From contig JADZAK010000083.1 in assembly GCA_020852595.1 (NCBI GenBank), positions 1 to 55,681 of the forward strand: a DNA stretch of 55,681 bases, given 5' to 3'. The notes below the pieces were generated by a model. That model saw nothing but the letters and a program-made list of their open reading frames with translations, did not search any database and had not been told where the DNA came from. This document shows, in pieces, positions 42,171 through 53,670 of the stretch; the first letter of the stretch is position 1; every line of letters starts with the position of its first letter. The stretch comes from Rhodospirillaceae bacterium (lineage in GTDB: Bacteria; Pseudomonadota; Alphaproteobacteria; Rhodospirillales; Rhodospirillaceae). The position numbers and the translations under genes are program-made.

Positions 42171-43652
42171 ATGCCGAGGAAGCTTAAAACCGGTGTGAGG
42201 AAGCGCGTGAAGCCGCCGGCCAGAAAAGCGCCGAAGCCGGCTGTCCGGTCCGCGCGTAAAACGCAAAAAGCCCAACCGGCCGCGCCGAAGACGCGCGCTC
42301 CCGTCAAATCCACCGCGTCCTCATCGGCGTCCTCACCGGCGATCATTCCCCCGGCCGACCTGTCGCGGATCTCGACGATGACCACGCAAATCCTCGATGC
42401 GGCCTCCAACGGCATCATCGCGGTCGATGCCGACGGCAAGGTCGCTTTCGCCAACGCGGCGGCCGGCGATCTCATGAACCGCGACGCCGGCGCGATGGCC
42501 GGTGTGAATGTCGAGCGCTTGTTTGTCTTTGGGGCCGGACACGCCAGCGCGGGCCGGCCGTTGCCTCTGCTCGGACAGATCCGCGGCGGTCCATATTATC
42601 TCGAGCGTGAGGCTCACCTCGCGCGCAGCGACGGCGAAAGCTTCGAAGCCGTGTACGCCGTCGCCCCGTTTCGCGCGGGCCGCGAGATCGCGGGATACGT
42701 CATCACGTTCCGCGATGTCACGGAACGGCGGCGCGCCGAAGCCGAACTGCGGCTCGCCGGCGCCGTGTTCGAGTACAGTCCCGATGGTTTGATCGTGGCC
42801 GACGCCAACGGCCGCGTGACGAAAAGCAATCCGGCCTACCGCCGCTTCACGCATCTCGAAGAATCCGAGATCGTCGGCCAGCCGCTTGGCGCGGTCCTCA
42901 ATCACGGCGCTCAGGGCGCCGACGGCCCACTGCCGATCGAAGAAAGCGGTGAGGATACGCAGTGGGAGCAATGGTGCAAAAGCAAGAGCGGCCGCCGTTA
43001 TGCGGCGCGCATCTCGCTGTCGGCCGTGCGCGACGCCGGCGGCGTGATCCAACAGTACATCGCCATTGTTTCGGACGTGACCCAGCGCAAGCTGGACGAA
43101 GAAAAGATCATCTATCAGGCCAACTACGATCAGCTGACGGGCCTGCCGAACCGCACGCTGTTCATGGACCGTCTTACGCGGCGCGTGCTGGAAGGCCGGC
43201 GCGCGAAAACCAGCGTCGGGTTGATGTTCATCGACCTCGATGGATTCAAGGCGATCAACGACACCATGGGCCACGACGCCGGCGATTTATTGCTGAAGTC
43301 GACCGCGCGCCGTCTCGAGAAAAGCGTCCGCGAAGCCGATACCGTGGCGCGCCTCGGCGGCGACGAGTTCACGGTCATTATGCCGCTCATCGACAACTTC
43401 GAAGCGGCGGCCATCGTTGCGCAGCGTATTATCAAATCCCTGACCGAGCCGTTCGATCTCGCCGGACGGGAGGGGCGTATTTCGGCCTCCATCGGCATTT
43501 CGCTGCTGCCCTCGCAGGCGACCACCGCGAGCCAGCTTCTGCACAATGCCGACGTTGCGATGTATTACGCCAAGCGGCAGGGCAAGGCGAACTATCAGCT
43601 TTACCGCCCCGATTTCGAAGACGCCGTACACGTCCAAGAACGCGTGCTTTAA
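42171..43652 (+). CDS. Diguanylate cyclase with two PAS domains and a basic N-terminal tail
   Basis: 493 residues. The first 60 or so are Lys/Arg/Pro/Ala-rich, resembling a histone-H1-like tail. Two PAS domains follow (about 65-190, TQILDAASNGIIAVDADGKVAF, and about 195-310, AVFEYSPDGLIVADANGRV), and then a GGDEF domain (about 325-480). The active loop RLGGDEFTVIMP is intact. An inhibitory-site RxxD (READ) lies five residues before it, so c-di-GMP synthesis with product feedback is expected. No membrane segments. The start at 42171 has a weak ribosome site; the basic tail depends on it. Confidence 0.9.
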   Translation: MPRKLKTGVRKRVKPPARKAPKPAVRSARKTQKAQPAAPKTRAPVKSTASSSASSPAIIPPADLSRISTMTTQILDAASNGIIAVDADGKVAFANAAAGDLMNRDAGAMAGVNVERLFVFGAGHASAGRPLPLLGQIRGGPYYLEREAHLARSDGESFEAVYAVAPFRAGREIAGYVITFRDVTERRRAEAELRLAGAVFEYSPDGLIVADANGRVTKSNPAYRRFTHLEESEIVGQPLGAVLNHGAQGADGPLPIEESGEDTQWEQWCKSKSGRRYAARISLSAVRDAGGVIQQYIAIVSDVTQRKLDEEKIIYQANYDQLTGLPNRTLFMDRLTRRVLEGRRAKTSVGLMFIDLDGFKAINDTMGHDAGDLLLKSTARRLEKSVREADTVARLGGDEFTVIMPLIDNFEAAAIVAQRIIKSLTEPFDLAGREGRISASIGISLLPSQATTASQLLHNADVAMYYAKRQGKANYQLYRPDFEDAVHVQERVL

Positions 43653-43788
43653 GCCGCATTTTGGCCCGTCCCGGCCGGCCCGGGGCCGGTGGAATTCGCC
43701 CTTGCAAACTCCGCCTTGGTCCGTCACAAGCGTGCGAGATGCCCGCTGGGGCGCTTTCGCATAACCAATTGAAAAGAATAGAGTTTCG

Positions 43789-45786
43789 ATGAAGGACGCT
43801 CCGACCGCCGCCGCTGCCGTAAGCCACGATTCGATGGCCAATGCGATCCGCTTCCTTTCCGCCGACGCGGTGCAGAAGGCGAATTCCGGTCACCCCGGCA
43901 TGCCGATGGGCATGGCCGATGTCGCCACCGTCCTCTTCACGCGCTTCCTGAAGTACGACGCCGCCCAGCCGAAGTGGGCCGATCGCGACCGTTTCATCCT
44001 CTCCGCGGGCCACGGTTCGATGCTGCTCTACAGCCTCATGTACCTGACCGGCTACCAGGACATGACCCTCGAGCAGATCAAGAACTTCCGTCAGATGGGC
44101 GCGATCACGGCGGGCCATCCCGAACACGGTCATGCGTCGGCGGCCGAGACGACCACCGGCCCGCTGGGGCAGGGGCTCGCGAACGCCGTAGGCATGGCGC
44201 TGGCCGAGCGTCTGCTCGCCGCGCGTTTCGGCAAGGACGTCGTCGACCACTACACGTACGTCATCGCCGGCGACGGCTGCCTGATGGAAGGCATCAGCCA
44301 TGAAGCCATTTCGCTGGCCGGCCACCTGAAGCTCAGCAAGCTCATCGTCCTGTTCGACGACAATTCCATCAGTATCGACGGTCCGACGAGCCTGACCGTC
44401 TCCGACGATCAGCGTAAGCGCTTTGAAGCCTCGGGCTGGAATACCTGGGCCGTGAACGGTCACGATCCGGACGCGATCGCCGCGGCCATCAAGGCCGCGC
44501 AGGCGAGCGACAAGCCGGCGATGATCGCCTGTAAGACCACCATCGGTTACGGCGCGCCGACCCTCGCCGGCACCGCGAAGACCCACGGCTCGCCGCTCGG
44601 CGACACCGAGATCCAGGGCGCGCGCGAGAAACTGTCGTGGGCGCACGAGCCGTTTGTCGTTCCGGCCGATACGCTGGCCGCCTGGCGCGCCGCCGGCGCC
44701 AAGGGCGCCGCCGCCGCCGCTGAGTGGTCCAAGCGCCTTGGCGCGCTCGAGGCCGCACAGCGCAAGGAATTCGACCGCCTGATGTCGGGCAAGCTGCCCG
44801 AAGGCTGGATGCAGGCCATCAACGACTTGAAGAAAAAGACTTCGGCCGAAAAGCCGAAGGTCGCCACCCGCCAGTCCTCGCAGACCGTGCTCGATGCGTT
44901 AGCCAAGGTCATTCCGGAAATGATCGGCGGTTCGGCCGATCTCACCGGTTCCAACAACACCAAGGCCGCCGGCATGGCGCCCATCTCGGCGTCGGATTTC
45001 TCGGGCCGTTATGTATATTACGGCGTGCGCGAACACGGCATGGCGGCGGCCATGAACGGCCTCGCGCTGCACGGCGGCATCATCCCGTTCGGCGGCACCT
45101 TCCTGGTGTTCACCGACTACTGCCGTCCGTCGATCCGTCTTTCGGCGCTGATGAGCCAGCGCGTCGTTTACGTGATGACGCACGATTCCATCGGCCTCGG
45201 CGAAGACGGCCCGACCCACCAGCCGGTCGAGCATCTCGCCAGCCTGCGCATCATTCCCAATCTCGTCACCATGCGCCCGTGCGACACGGTTGAAACCGCC
45301 GAGTGCTGGGCCATCGCCGTCGCGGCCGAGAAGCCGTCGGTGCTTGCGCTCACGCGCCAAGGCCTGCCGACGCTGCGCACGGCGCACACCGACGAAAACC
45401 TCTGCGCCAAGGGCGCCTATGTTCTCGCCGAAGCCGAAGGCAAGCGCCAGGTCACGATCATCGCCACGGGCTCCGAAGTCAGCCTTGCCATGGAAGCGCG
45501 CGAGAAGCTGAAGGCCGATGGAATCGCGGCGGCCGTCGTTTCGATGCCGTCGTGGGAGCTGTTCGATGCGCAGCCCGCGGCCTACCGCGCGAGCGTGCTG
45601 GGCGAGGGGACCGTGAAGGTCGCCATCGAAGCCGCCAGCACGTTCGGCTGGGAACGCTATGTGGGTCCGCAAGGCGCCGTGGTCGGCATGACCACGTTTG
45701 GCGCATCGGCGCCGGCGCCCGAACTCTACAAGCATTTCGGCATCACGGCGGACGCCGTCGTCGCCGCGGCCAAGAAGCGGGTTTAA
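43789..45786 (+). CDS. tkt: Transketolase
   Basis: A 665-residue thiamine-diphosphate enzyme of the pentose phosphate pathway that moves two-carbon ketol units. Seen in order: [13 protein letters not shown], the TPP-binding [13 protein letters not shown] (about 162-174) with DDNSISIDG, the pyrimidine-domain [17 protein letters not shown] and [24 protein letters not shown], and the C-terminal domain. Length is normal. Six bases separate its stop from the rpe start, so it forms an operon with the next pentose-phosphate enzyme. Confidence 0.97.
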   Translation: MKDAPTAAAAVSHDSMANAIRFLSADAVQKANSGHPGMPMGMADVATVLFTRFLKYDAAQPKWADRDRFILSAGHGSMLLYSLMYLTGYQDMTLEQIKNFRQMGAITAGHPEHGHASAAETTTGPLGQGLANAVGMALAERLLAARFGKDVVDHYTYVIAGDGCLMEGISHEAISLAGHLKLSKLIVLFDDNSISIDGPTSLTVSDDQRKRFEASGWNTWAVNGHDPDAIAAAIKAAQASDKPAMIACKTTIGYGAPTLAGTAKTHGSPLGDTEIQGAREKLSWAHEPFVVPADTLAAWRAAGAKGAAAAAEWSKRLGALEAAQRKEFDRLMSGKLPEGWMQAINDLKKKTSAEKPKVATRQSSQTVLDALAKVIPEMIGGSADLTGSNNTKAAGMAPISASDFSGRYVYYGVREHGMAAAMNGLALHGGIIPFGGTFLVFTDYCRPSIRLSALMSQRVVYVMTHDSIGLGEDGPTHQPVEHLASLRIIPNLVTMRPCDTVETAECWAIAVAAEKPSVLALTRQGLPTLRTAHTDENLCAKGAYVLAEAEGKRQVTIIATGSEVSLAMEAREKLKADGIAAAVVSMPSWELFDAQPAAYRASVLGEGTVKVAIEAASTFGWERYVGPQGAVVGMTTFGASAPAPELYKHFGITADAVVAAAKKRV

Positions 45787-45792
45787 CAGCAC

Positions 45793-46434
45793 ATGCCGGT
45801 CAAGATCGCGCCCAGCATCCTCTCCGCGGATTTCGCACGCCTCGGCGAGGAAGTGCGCGCGATCGATGAGGCGGGCGCCGACTACATCCACGTCGACGTG
45901 ATGGATGGCCACTTCGTGCCGAACCTGACGATCGGCCCCGTGGTCGTGAAGTCGCTGCGCCCGCACACCAAGAAGGTGCTCGACGTGCACCTGATGATCC
46001 AACCGGTCGATCCCTACATCGCGGCCTTTGCGGAAGCGGGCTCGGACATCATCACGGTGCACGCCGAAGCCGGTGCGCATCTCGACCGCTCGCTGCAACT
46101 CATCCGCTCGCTGGGCAAGAAAGCGGGTGTTTCGCTGAACCCGTCGACGCCGGAAAACGTGATCGAATACGTGCTCGATCGCCTCGACCTTATCCTGGTC
46201 ATGAGCGTCAATCCCGGTTTCGGCGGGCAGTCTTTCATCCCGAGCCAGCTCGAGAAACTTCGCCGCATCAAGACCATGATCGGGCGTCGTTCGATCGAGC
46301 TGGAGGTGGACGGGGGCATCACGCCGGCGACCGCAAAAGACGTGCGCGAGGCCGGAGCGACGGTCCTGGTGGCCGGGACGGCGGTTTTCGGCACCAAGGA
46401 CTACCGCGGCAACATCTCCGCCCTGCGCGGATAA
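45793..46434 (+). CDS. rpe: Ribulose-phosphate 3-epimerase
   Basis: A 213-residue TIM-barrel enzyme that interconverts ribulose-5-phosphate and xylulose-5-phosphate. Motifs are [31 protein letters not shown] (metal and catalytic Asp), [18 protein letters not shown] and [13 protein letters not shown] with the second catalytic Asp. It is co-transcribed with tkt and ends at a clear terminator. Confidence 0.97.
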   Translation: MPVKIAPSILSADFARLGEEVRAIDEAGADYIHVDVMDGHFVPNLTIGPVVVKSLRPHTKKVLDVHLMIQPVDPYIAAFAEAGSDIITVHAEAGAHLDRSLQLIRSLGKKAGVSLNPSTPENVIEYVLDRLDLILVMSVNPGFGGQSFIPSQLEKLRRIKTMIGRRSIELEVDGGITPATAKDVREAGATVLVAGTAVFGTKDYRGNISALRG

Positions 46435-46441
46435 AGTCTAA

Positions 46442-46471
46442 AAAGCGCTGTAAAACCAGCGCTTTATTTTT
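46442..46471 (+). terminator. Intrinsic terminator of tkt-rpe
   Basis: Perfect 9-bp stem AAAGCGCTG/CAGCGCTTT with loop TAAAAC, followed by ATTTTT, seven bases after the rpe stop. Confidence 0.9.
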
Positions 46472-46501
46472 GCCCGGAAAGGCGGTTGTGGAGCGGCCGG
46501 T

Positions 46502-46534
46502 CTGTCATAAATCTTTCACAAATCTGTCAAAAAA
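46502..46534 (+). promoter_or_regulatory. Pho box (PhoB-binding site), three direct repeats
   Basis: Three 11-bp units in phase: CTGTCATAAAT, CTTTCACAAAT and CTGTCAAAAAA. They match the CTGTCAT-N4 pattern recognised by PhoB and lie 66 bases before the pstS start. PhoB is encoded at the end of the same locus, which implies autoregulation under phosphate limitation. Confidence 0.9.
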
Positions 46535-46599
46535 GGTGTGCCCTTCGTCGCTATGGATGGCGTGTTTTTTACAACCGCTCTCTTCCCGTGGAGACATCC

Positions 46600-47574
46600 A
46601 TGCTCAAGAAATTCGGCGCCGTTTGCGTGCTTGCCGGCAGTGTCGCCGCCACCGGCGTTTGGGCCGTCGAAGTCGATCCCTCGCTCAAGGACTATAAGAA
46701 GGCCGCGGGCGTCGAAGGCAGCCTCAAGTCCATCGGCTCGGACACCCTCAACAACGTCATGACGCTGTGGGCCGAGGGTTTCGCCAAAGAATATCCGAAT
46801 GTGAAGGTCGAGATCGAAGGCAAGGGGTCGGGCACCGCCCCGCCGGCGCTGATCGCCGGAACCGCCCAGTTCGGTCCGATGTCCCGCCCGATGAAGGGCG
46901 CGGAAATGGACGACTTCGAAAAGAAGTACGGCTACAAGCCGACCGGCATACGCGTCGCGGTGGACGCGCTGGCGGTGTTCGTCCACAAGGACAACCCGAT
47001 CAAGTGCCTCAGTCTCGCGCAGGTTGACGCGATCTTCTCCAAGAGCCGCAAACACGGCGGCAAGCAGGACCTCAAGACCTGGGGCCAGCTCGGCATGACC
47101 GGCCCGTGGGCGTCCCGCCCGATCTCGATGTACGGCCGCAACTCGGCCTCGGGCACCTACGGCTACTTCAAGGAAGTCGTGCTTGCCGACGGCGACTACA
47201 AGGACAGCGTGAAGGAACAGCCGGGCTCGTCGGCCGTCGTTCAGGCGATTGCGTCGGACAAATACGCCATCGGTTATTCGGGCGTCGGCTACAAGACCGC
47301 CGACGTGCGCTCGGTGCCGATCTCGGCGACCGACGGCGGCGCGTGTTTCGACTCGACCCCGGAGAACGCCTACGCCGGCGAATATCCGATCACCCGCTTC
47401 CTCTATGTCTATCTGAACAAGAAGCCGGGCGCGAAGCTGGAGCCGCTCCGCGCCGAATTCGCCAAGTTCGTGCTCTCGAAACAGGGCCAGACCGGCGTGG
47501 TGAAGGATGGTTATTTCCCGATCCCGTCCGCGGTGGTCGGCCAAGATCTGAAAGCGCTTGAGCTGAGCTACTAA
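46600..47574 (+). CDS. pstS: Phosphate-binding periplasmic protein PstS
   Basis: 324 residues with a signal peptide (MLKKFGAVCVLAGSVAATGVWA, cleavage near residue 22). Phosphate-contacting loops are recognisable as IGSDTLNNVM near the mature N-terminus and YGRNSASGTYGYF. It delivers phosphate to the PstCAB transporter. The start is the ATG at 46600, with a tggagac ribosome site; the frame is open into the Pho box region without a start. A 34-base gap precedes pstC. Confidence 0.95.
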   Translation: MLKKFGAVCVLAGSVAATGVWAVEVDPSLKDYKKAAGVEGSLKSIGSDTLNNVMTLWAEGFAKEYPNVKVEIEGKGSGTAPPALIAGTAQFGPMSRPMKGAEMDDFEKKYGYKPTGIRVAVDALAVFVHKDNPIKCLSLAQVDAIFSKSRKHGGKQDLKTWGQLGMTGPWASRPISMYGRNSASGTYGYFKEVVLADGDYKDSVKEQPGSSAVVQAIASDKYAIGYSGVGYKTADVRSVPISATDGGACFDSTPENAYAGEYPITRFLYVYLNKKPGAKLEPLRAEFAKFVLSKQGQTGVVKDGYFPIPSAVVGQDLKALELSY

Positions 47575-47608
47575 GGGACACGCGTTGTTTTTCTAATATG
47601 GGGTGTGC

Positions 47609-50227
47609 GTGGCGGACGTTGAAACCAAAGGCGAGGCTCCGCAGGGCATGCCGCGCCAGCGCCGTTCCATGAAGACCGCGCGCTCGGTGATCGTCATCGA
47701 CAAAGCCGCCGACTGGATTATCCGGATCGGCGGCATTGGCGTGATTGTCGCCGTGTTTGGGATCATGGTGTTCCTTGCCCAGGTCGTTGTGCCGCTGTTT
47801 ACCGGCGCATCCGTGGAGAGCTCCAGCTCGGCCAAGATCGCGCCGGGTCCCCGCGCGCTCATGGAAGTCATCGACGAATACAAAGTCCTCTCCACCTCGG
47901 TCGATGCGACCGGCAAGGTGCATGCCTTTCACATCGCGACCGGGACCGAACTCGAGGCGCCCGCTTTCGATCTCGGCGGCAAAGACGTCAGCGCCTTCAA
48001 TCGCACTTTGAACGGCCGCGATCTCGCCTTCGGTTTTTCGGACGGCACGTTGCGCCTCGGGATGTTGAAAGTCGGCGGCGCCGTTGTCGACAATGCGCAA
48101 GTTCCGCAAAACCTGAAGCGCCTGAACGATACCGATTTCACCGACGGGCAGGCGATCTACACCGCGATCAGCCCCGAACAGATGCGCGTCGTCTCCATCG
48201 CCGTCGAACTCGGCGAAGAAACGCAGACCGCGCCCGCGGGCACCGCCATTGTCGCCATCGACTACCGCCTCGGCGGCACCGTCGAGCGCCCGACGCGCTC
48301 CTTCATCACGGTGGATGCGGCCGGGATCGGCCGCCTCTCGCGCACGGAATCGCGCACCAACATGCTGACCGGCGCGACGACGACGACCATGACCTCGTCC
48401 GAACTGCCAGGCCTTCCGGCCGATGTGCACGTCCATGCCTTGTTGATGACCAACAATGCCGACCAGGTCTATGTCGCCGAGGAAACGGGCAACATCTACC
48501 GCTATGACACCCGGTCTTTCGCCAAACCGGATCTGGCCGAAACCGTGGATCTTCTGCCCGGCGAGGCGACCATCGGCGCCATCGGCTTCCTGATCGGCGA
48601 GCAGTCGCTGGTCATCGGCGGCAGCGACGGCTCGGTGAACGTGTATTTCCGCCTGCAGCGCGCCGACGCCAAGACCGGCGACGGTTACCAGCTCGTGCGC
48701 GCGCACACGCTGGAGCCGCATGCGAACCCGGTCGTGGCCATGGACGCCAGCCAGCGCGGCAAGCTGTTTGTGACCGCCGACGCCGGCGGCGACGTGTGGG
48801 TCCGTCATTCCACCAGCGAGCAAGTCGTGTTGAAGCTCGCGGCCACGGACGCGGAAATCGATACCGTGGCCCTCGCGCCGCGTGAGAACGGCATCGTGGC
48901 GATCACGGGGGACGGCCAGGCGCATGCCTGGAATATCTCCGTGCCTCACCCGGAAACGACGCTGCGGACGATCTTCGGCAAGGTCTGGTACGAAGGTTAT
49001 CCGGAGCCGGATCTGACGTGGCAGTCCTCCTCGGGCACCGACGCTTTCGAGCCTAAGTTGTCTCTCGTGCCGCTGATTTTCGGCACTCTCAAGGCCACCG
49101 TCTACGCGCTGCTGTTCGCTATCCCGATCGCCCTCGGCGCCGCCATCTACACCTCCGAGTTCGTTCATCACCGCGTGCGCGCGGTGGTCAAGCCCACCAT
49201 GGAACTGATGGCCTCGCTGCCCTCCGTGGTGCTGGGCTTCATCGCGGCGCTCATCCTGGCGCCGCTGGTCGAAACCTGGATCGCGGCGATCTTCTGCGCC
49301 TTTATCGTCGTTCCGGCCGGCCTGTTCGCGGGCGCGTATCTCTGGCAGCTCCTGCCGTCGACCATCGCACTCCGGTACGGCGGCCTCCCGAAGTTCATCC
49401 TGATCTTCACCGCGCTGATCGCCACCGGCTTTGTCGCTTTCGCTCTCGGTCCGTGGTTTGAGCGGATCTTCTTTGCCGGCGATCTCAAGGCCTGGAGTAC
49501 GGGCAGCCACGGCGAAAGCACGCCGTTCACCGCCATGCTGGTTTTCCCGTTCGTGTTTCTGGCGTTGTTCATGAGCACGCAAGGTTTGGTGGGCGAGCGC
49601 TTCGGTCACATTTTGCGCGGCGAGAACCGCACGCTCGCCGGCCTCGCCGATCTTGGCCGCTGGATTGCGACCCTGATCGCCGCGGGCGTGCTGAGCTACC
49701 TTGCCGCACTGGCGCTCGTCGTCATCGGCATGGATCCGCGCGGGGGCATCGTCGACACTTATGTTCAGCGCAATACGCTGGTTGTCGGTTTCGCGATGGG
49801 CTTCGCGGTCATTCCGATCATTTACACCATCTCGGAAGACGCCTTGAACGCGGTGCCTGAGCATCTGCGCGCGGCAAGCCTCGGCTGCGGCGCGACCGAT
49901 TGGCAGACGGCGATCTTCGTGATCCTTCCGACCGCGATGAGCGGCGTGTTCTCCGCGATCATGGTCGGCATGGGCCGCGCGGTGGGTGAGACCATGATCG
50001 TCGTCATGGCCGCCGGCAATACGCCGCTGCTCGAGTGGAACATCTTCAGCGGACTTCGCGCGCTGTCGGCCAATATCGCCGTGGAATTGCCGGAAGCGGT
50101 GCGCGATTCGACCCTGTACCGGATGCTGTTCCTGGCGGCTCTGACCCTCTTCGTGATGACTTTCGCCGTGAACACGTTCGCCGAAGTGATCCGGCAACGG
50201 TTCCGCAAGCGGGCGGCGCAACTGTGA
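47609..50227 (+). CDS. pstC: Phosphate ABC transporter permease PstC with a large periplasmic beta-propeller-like insertion
   Basis: About 872 residues, far longer than E. coli PstC (about 320). TM1 (about 35-57) is followed by some 420 periplasmic residues and then a normal permease module (about 490-865) with the EDALNAVPEHLRAASLGCGATDW coupling loop and GMGRAVGETMIV. The insertion has repeated short strands of WD/propeller type, such as GKVHAFHIATG, LAFGFSDGTLRLG, SLVIGGSDGSVNVYF, LFVTADAGGDVWVRHS and IVAITGDGQAHAWNIS. The start is GTG 47609 (ggggt five bases upstream) or GTG 47603. Long PstC forms are known in other Proteobacteria; the role of the insertion is unknown. Confidence 0.92.
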   Translation: MADVETKGEAPQGMPRQRRSMKTARSVIVIDKAADWIIRIGGIGVIVAVFGIMVFLAQVVVPLFTGASVESSSSAKIAPGPRALMEVIDEYKVLSTSVDATGKVHAFHIATGTELEAPAFDLGGKDVSAFNRTLNGRDLAFGFSDGTLRLGMLKVGGAVVDNAQVPQNLKRLNDTDFTDGQAIYTAISPEQMRVVSIAVELGEETQTAPAGTAIVAIDYRLGGTVERPTRSFITVDAAGIGRLSRTESRTNMLTGATTTTMTSSELPGLPADVHVHALLMTNNADQVYVAEETGNIYRYDTRSFAKPDLAETVDLLPGEATIGAIGFLIGEQSLVIGGSDGSVNVYFRLQRADAKTGDGYQLVRAHTLEPHANPVVAMDASQRGKLFVTADAGGDVWVRHSTSEQVVLKLAATDAEIDTVALAPRENGIVAITGDGQAHAWNISVPHPETTLRTIFGKVWYEGYPEPDLTWQSSSGTDAFEPKLSLVPLIFGTLKATVYALLFAIPIALGAAIYTSEFVHHRVRAVVKPTMELMASLPSVVLGFIAALILAPLVETWIAAIFCAFIVVPAGLFAGAYLWQLLPSTIALRYGGLPKFILIFTALIATGFVAFALGPWFERIFFAGDLKAWSTGSHGESTPFTAMLVFPFVFLALFMSTQGLVGERFGHILRGENRTLAGLADLGRWIATLIAAGVLSYLAALALVVIGMDPRGGIVDTYVQRNTLVVGFAMGFAVIPIIYTISEDALNAVPEHLRAASLGCGATDWQTAIFVILPTAMSGVFSAIMVGMGRAVGETMIVVMAAGNTPLLEWNIFSGLRALSANIAVELPEAVRDSTLYRMLFLAALTLFVMTFAVNTFAEVIRQRFRKRAAQL

Positions 50228-50244
50228 GTGTTGAGGATGCGGAC

Positions 50245-51981
50245 ATGGGCGTGATCGCCGAGACCACGCAGGAAAATCGGACCCCGGCTGCCGTGGGCGC
50301 GGCGATCCGCCGGACCGACATGCGCGCACGCGGCGAGCCCGCGTTGTGGGTGTTGGGCGGCGCGCTGGCGCTCGGGATCGCGATGATCGCCGGCTTCCTG
50401 GCGCTGGTCGCCTGGAACGGCATCTTGACGTTTATCCCGAAGCCGATCGATGTCGTGACCCAAGCCGACGGCACGGTCACCGCCGGCGAGCCCTTCCGCG
50501 AGGAGCTTTTCCGCCCGGACGCGGAGGTTCTCGAAGCCCTGACGCCGGAATGGCGGGCGCGGATCGCCGCGGCCGACGGTTACACCTCGCGCACCCTCTA
50601 CCGGACCGGCAACTTCGACCTCTACGGCGAAGACTTCCGTTGGATCCCCGATTTCACGGTGACCAAGCGTGAGCGTCCGGCAAACGTCTTGTTCATCGAA
50701 CGTCTGGAATGGGGTCCGTTCGTCGGGTCAATCAAGTCGGCGACCATCGACGGCGCCGAACGCCAGATCGCCTCGCTTGACGACCCGGCTTTCGTGGCCG
50801 CGCACCGTATGTCGCGCCAGCGCTGGGCACAGGCCAACGACATCGAAAAGGACGAAATCGGCGCGATCAATCACAAGCTGGAAGCGGCGCGCCTCGATCT
50901 GCGCGGCGTCGAACTTGATAGCGGTCGTGACAGCACGGACTACCGCCAGGCGCAGGCGCGCGTTGAAGCCGACGCCGCCGTTCAGCGCGGGAATTACGAC
51001 AAGCTCGCGGTCCAAGTCGAGGACCTGCGGCGCCTCAATGCGGCGAATACCGTGACCTTCGTGGCCGTGGGCGGCGAGGAAAAGACGGAGGAAATGGCGC
51101 ACCTGGTGCGGTTTTATCCGGCGAACGACCTGTCGTTCGGCGGTAAGATCGCTGTCTATTTCTCGCGCTGGGCTGAGTTCCTTGGCGATGAGCCGCGTGA
51201 AGCCAATACCGAAGGCGGCGTGTTGCCCGCGATTTTTGGAACGGCGGCCATGACATTGTTGATGGTGATCGCCGTCGCGCCCTTCGGCGTCATGACCGCC
51301 TTGTACCTGCGCGAATACGCCAAACAGGGCCGCCTCGTGTCCATCGTGCGGATCTCGGTCAATAACCTGGCGGGCGTGCCGTCCATCGTTTACGGCGTGT
51401 TCGGGCTTGGTTTCTTCGCCTACACGCTGGGCGGTTCGATCGACGCCCTGTTCTATCCGGAACGCCTGCCGAATCCCACGTTCGGGACGGGCGGCCTCCT
51501 GTGGTCGGCGCTGACTCTCGCGCTTCTTACGGTTCCGGTCGTGATCGTGGCGACGGAGGAGGCCCTGGCGGCCGTGCCGCGTTCCATGCGCGAAGGCTCG
51601 CTGGCCTGCGGCGCCTCCAAGTGGCAGACGATCCGCAACATCGTCCTGCCGCGCGCGATGCCCGGCATCATGACCGGCATCATCCTCGCCATGGCGCGCG
51701 GCGCCGGTGAAGTCGCCCCCCTCATGCTGGTGGGGGTCGTGAAGCTGGCCCCGGAGCTTCCCGTCGACGGCCTGTTCCCGTTTGTCCACCTTGAACGCAG
51801 CTTCATGCACCTCGGCTTCCACATCTATGACGTGGGCTTCCAGTCCCGTAACGCCGAAGCCGGAAAACCCATGGTTTTCGTGACCACGATGCTGCTGATC
51901 AGCCTGATCTTCGTCATGAATGTCGTCGCCATCGTGATCCGCAATCGCCTGAGGCGGAAATTCGCGGGCAGTCAATTTTAA
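50245..51981 (+). CDS. pstA: Phosphate ABC transporter permease PstA with a periplasmic coiled-coil insertion
   Basis: 578 residues (E. coli PstA is about 296). TM1 at about 38-58, then about 250 periplasmic residues that include a coiled coil ([20 protein letters not shown], then [25 protein letters not shown]). The permease module (about 325-570) has [23 protein letters not shown] and [14 protein letters not shown]. The start is the ATG at 50245, with gagg eight bases upstream; the GTG at 50224, overlapping the pstC stop in a GTGA, is an alternative. The insertion parallels the one in PstC, and the two probably meet in the periplasm. Confidence 0.92.
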   Translation: MGVIAETTQENRTPAAVGAAIRRTDMRARGEPALWVLGGALALGIAMIAGFLALVAWNGILTFIPKPIDVVTQADGTVTAGEPFREELFRPDAEVLEALTPEWRARIAAADGYTSRTLYRTGNFDLYGEDFRWIPDFTVTKRERPANVLFIERLEWGPFVGSIKSATIDGAERQIASLDDPAFVAAHRMSRQRWAQANDIEKDEIGAINHKLEAARLDLRGVELDSGRDSTDYRQAQARVEADAAVQRGNYDKLAVQVEDLRRLNAANTVTFVAVGGEEKTEEMAHLVRFYPANDLSFGGKIAVYFSRWAEFLGDEPREANTEGGVLPAIFGTAAMTLLMVIAVAPFGVMTALYLREYAKQGRLVSIVRISVNNLAGVPSIVYGVFGLGFFAYTLGGSIDALFYPERLPNPTFGTGGLLWSALTLALLTVPVVIVATEEALAAVPRSMREGSLACGASKWQTIRNIVLPRAMPGIMTGIILAMARGAGEVAPLMLVGVVKLAPELPVDGLFPFVHLERSFMHLGFHIYDVGFQSRNAEAGKPMVFVTTMLLISLIFVMNVVAIVIRNRLRRKFAGSQF

Positions 51982-52001
51982 GCAGTGAGCGCGGACGTCT
52001 A

Positions 52002-52820
<819 letters not shown>

Positions 52821-52854
52821 ACGAACCATGGAATCGGGTCTTCGGGGAAAACTC

Positions 52855-53547
52855 ATGAAACCGACGGTAATGATTGTCGAAGACGAAGCCTCGCTCGTGA
52901 CGATGCTTCGCTACAATCTCGAGAAGGAAGGTTACAACGTGACGGAAGCCAGGGATGGCGAAGAAGCCGTCATTGTCGCGGGCGAAACGTTGCCGGACGC
53001 CGTTATCCTCGACTGGATGCTTCCGCGTATGTCCGGCATCGAGGTGTGCCGCCAGCTGCGCCGCAAAACCGAAACCCGCCATGTGCCGATCATCATGCTG
53101 ACGGCGCGCACGGAAGAATCGGACAAGGTCCGCGGCCTCAACGTCGGCGCCGACGACTATCTCACCAAGCCGTTCTCGATGCCGGAACTGATCGCGCGCG
53201 TGCGTGCACTTCTGCGCCGGGCGAAGCCCTCGCAGAGCAAGGGACAGCTCACCTTCGGCGATATCTTGCTGGACCTCGACGCCCACCGCGTCACCCGCGG
53301 CGGCAAGTCCATCCACCTCGGCCCCACCGAGTTCCGCCTGCTCCAGTATCTGATGGAACGCCCGGGTACGGTGTTCTCGCGCGAAGAGCTGCTCAACGGC
53401 GTGTGGGGCCCGGACATCTACGTCGAACCCCGCACGGTCGACGTGCATATCCGCCGCCTTCGTAAGGCCCTGAATGCCAGCGACGGCGCCGATGTGATCC
53501 GCACGGTCCGCGCGGCCGGTTATTCGCTCGACGACGCGCTCGTATAG
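52855..53547 (+). CDS. phoB: Phosphate regulon response regulator PhoB
   Basis: 230 residues from the ATG at 52855 (MKPTVMIVEDEAS), preceded by cggggaa; the frame also opens at 52798, overlapping pstB. A receiver domain carries the phospho-acceptor Asp53 (ILDWMLP), the acidic pair at 9-10 and the LTKPF Lys loop. A winged-helix OmpR/PhoB DNA-binding domain follows (about 130-227, ending EPRTVDVHIRRLRKAL). It would bind the Pho box upstream of pstS. No phoR kinase gene is in the window. Confidence 0.94.
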   Translation: MKPTVMIVEDEASLVTMLRYNLEKEGYNVTEARDGEEAVIVAGETLPDAVILDWMLPRMSGIEVCRQLRRKTETRHVPIIMLTARTEESDKVRGLNVGADDYLTKPFSMPELIARVRALLRRAKPSQSKGQLTFGDILLDLDAHRVTRGGKSIHLGPTEFRLLQYLMERPGTVFSREELLNGVWGPDIYVEPRTVDVHIRRLRKALNASDGADVIRTVRAAGYSLDDALV

Positions 53548-53670
53548 GGCATCGCGCTTCCCGGCTGTTGAAAGCCGGCGGCCGCGCGTCTATGACTTGT
53601 TCCGCAAGGGCTTTCGGCCCGGGATCATCCGATCCCGCGGGGAGGGGGCCGGCCAAGGGGAACGGAACAG

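Noticed and set aside
47390..50329. A 979-codon open frame on the minus strand opposite pstC
   Set aside because: It is the antisense of a clear permease gene; its product is Arg/His/Gly-rich with no family resemblance, a common artefact in high-GC DNA.
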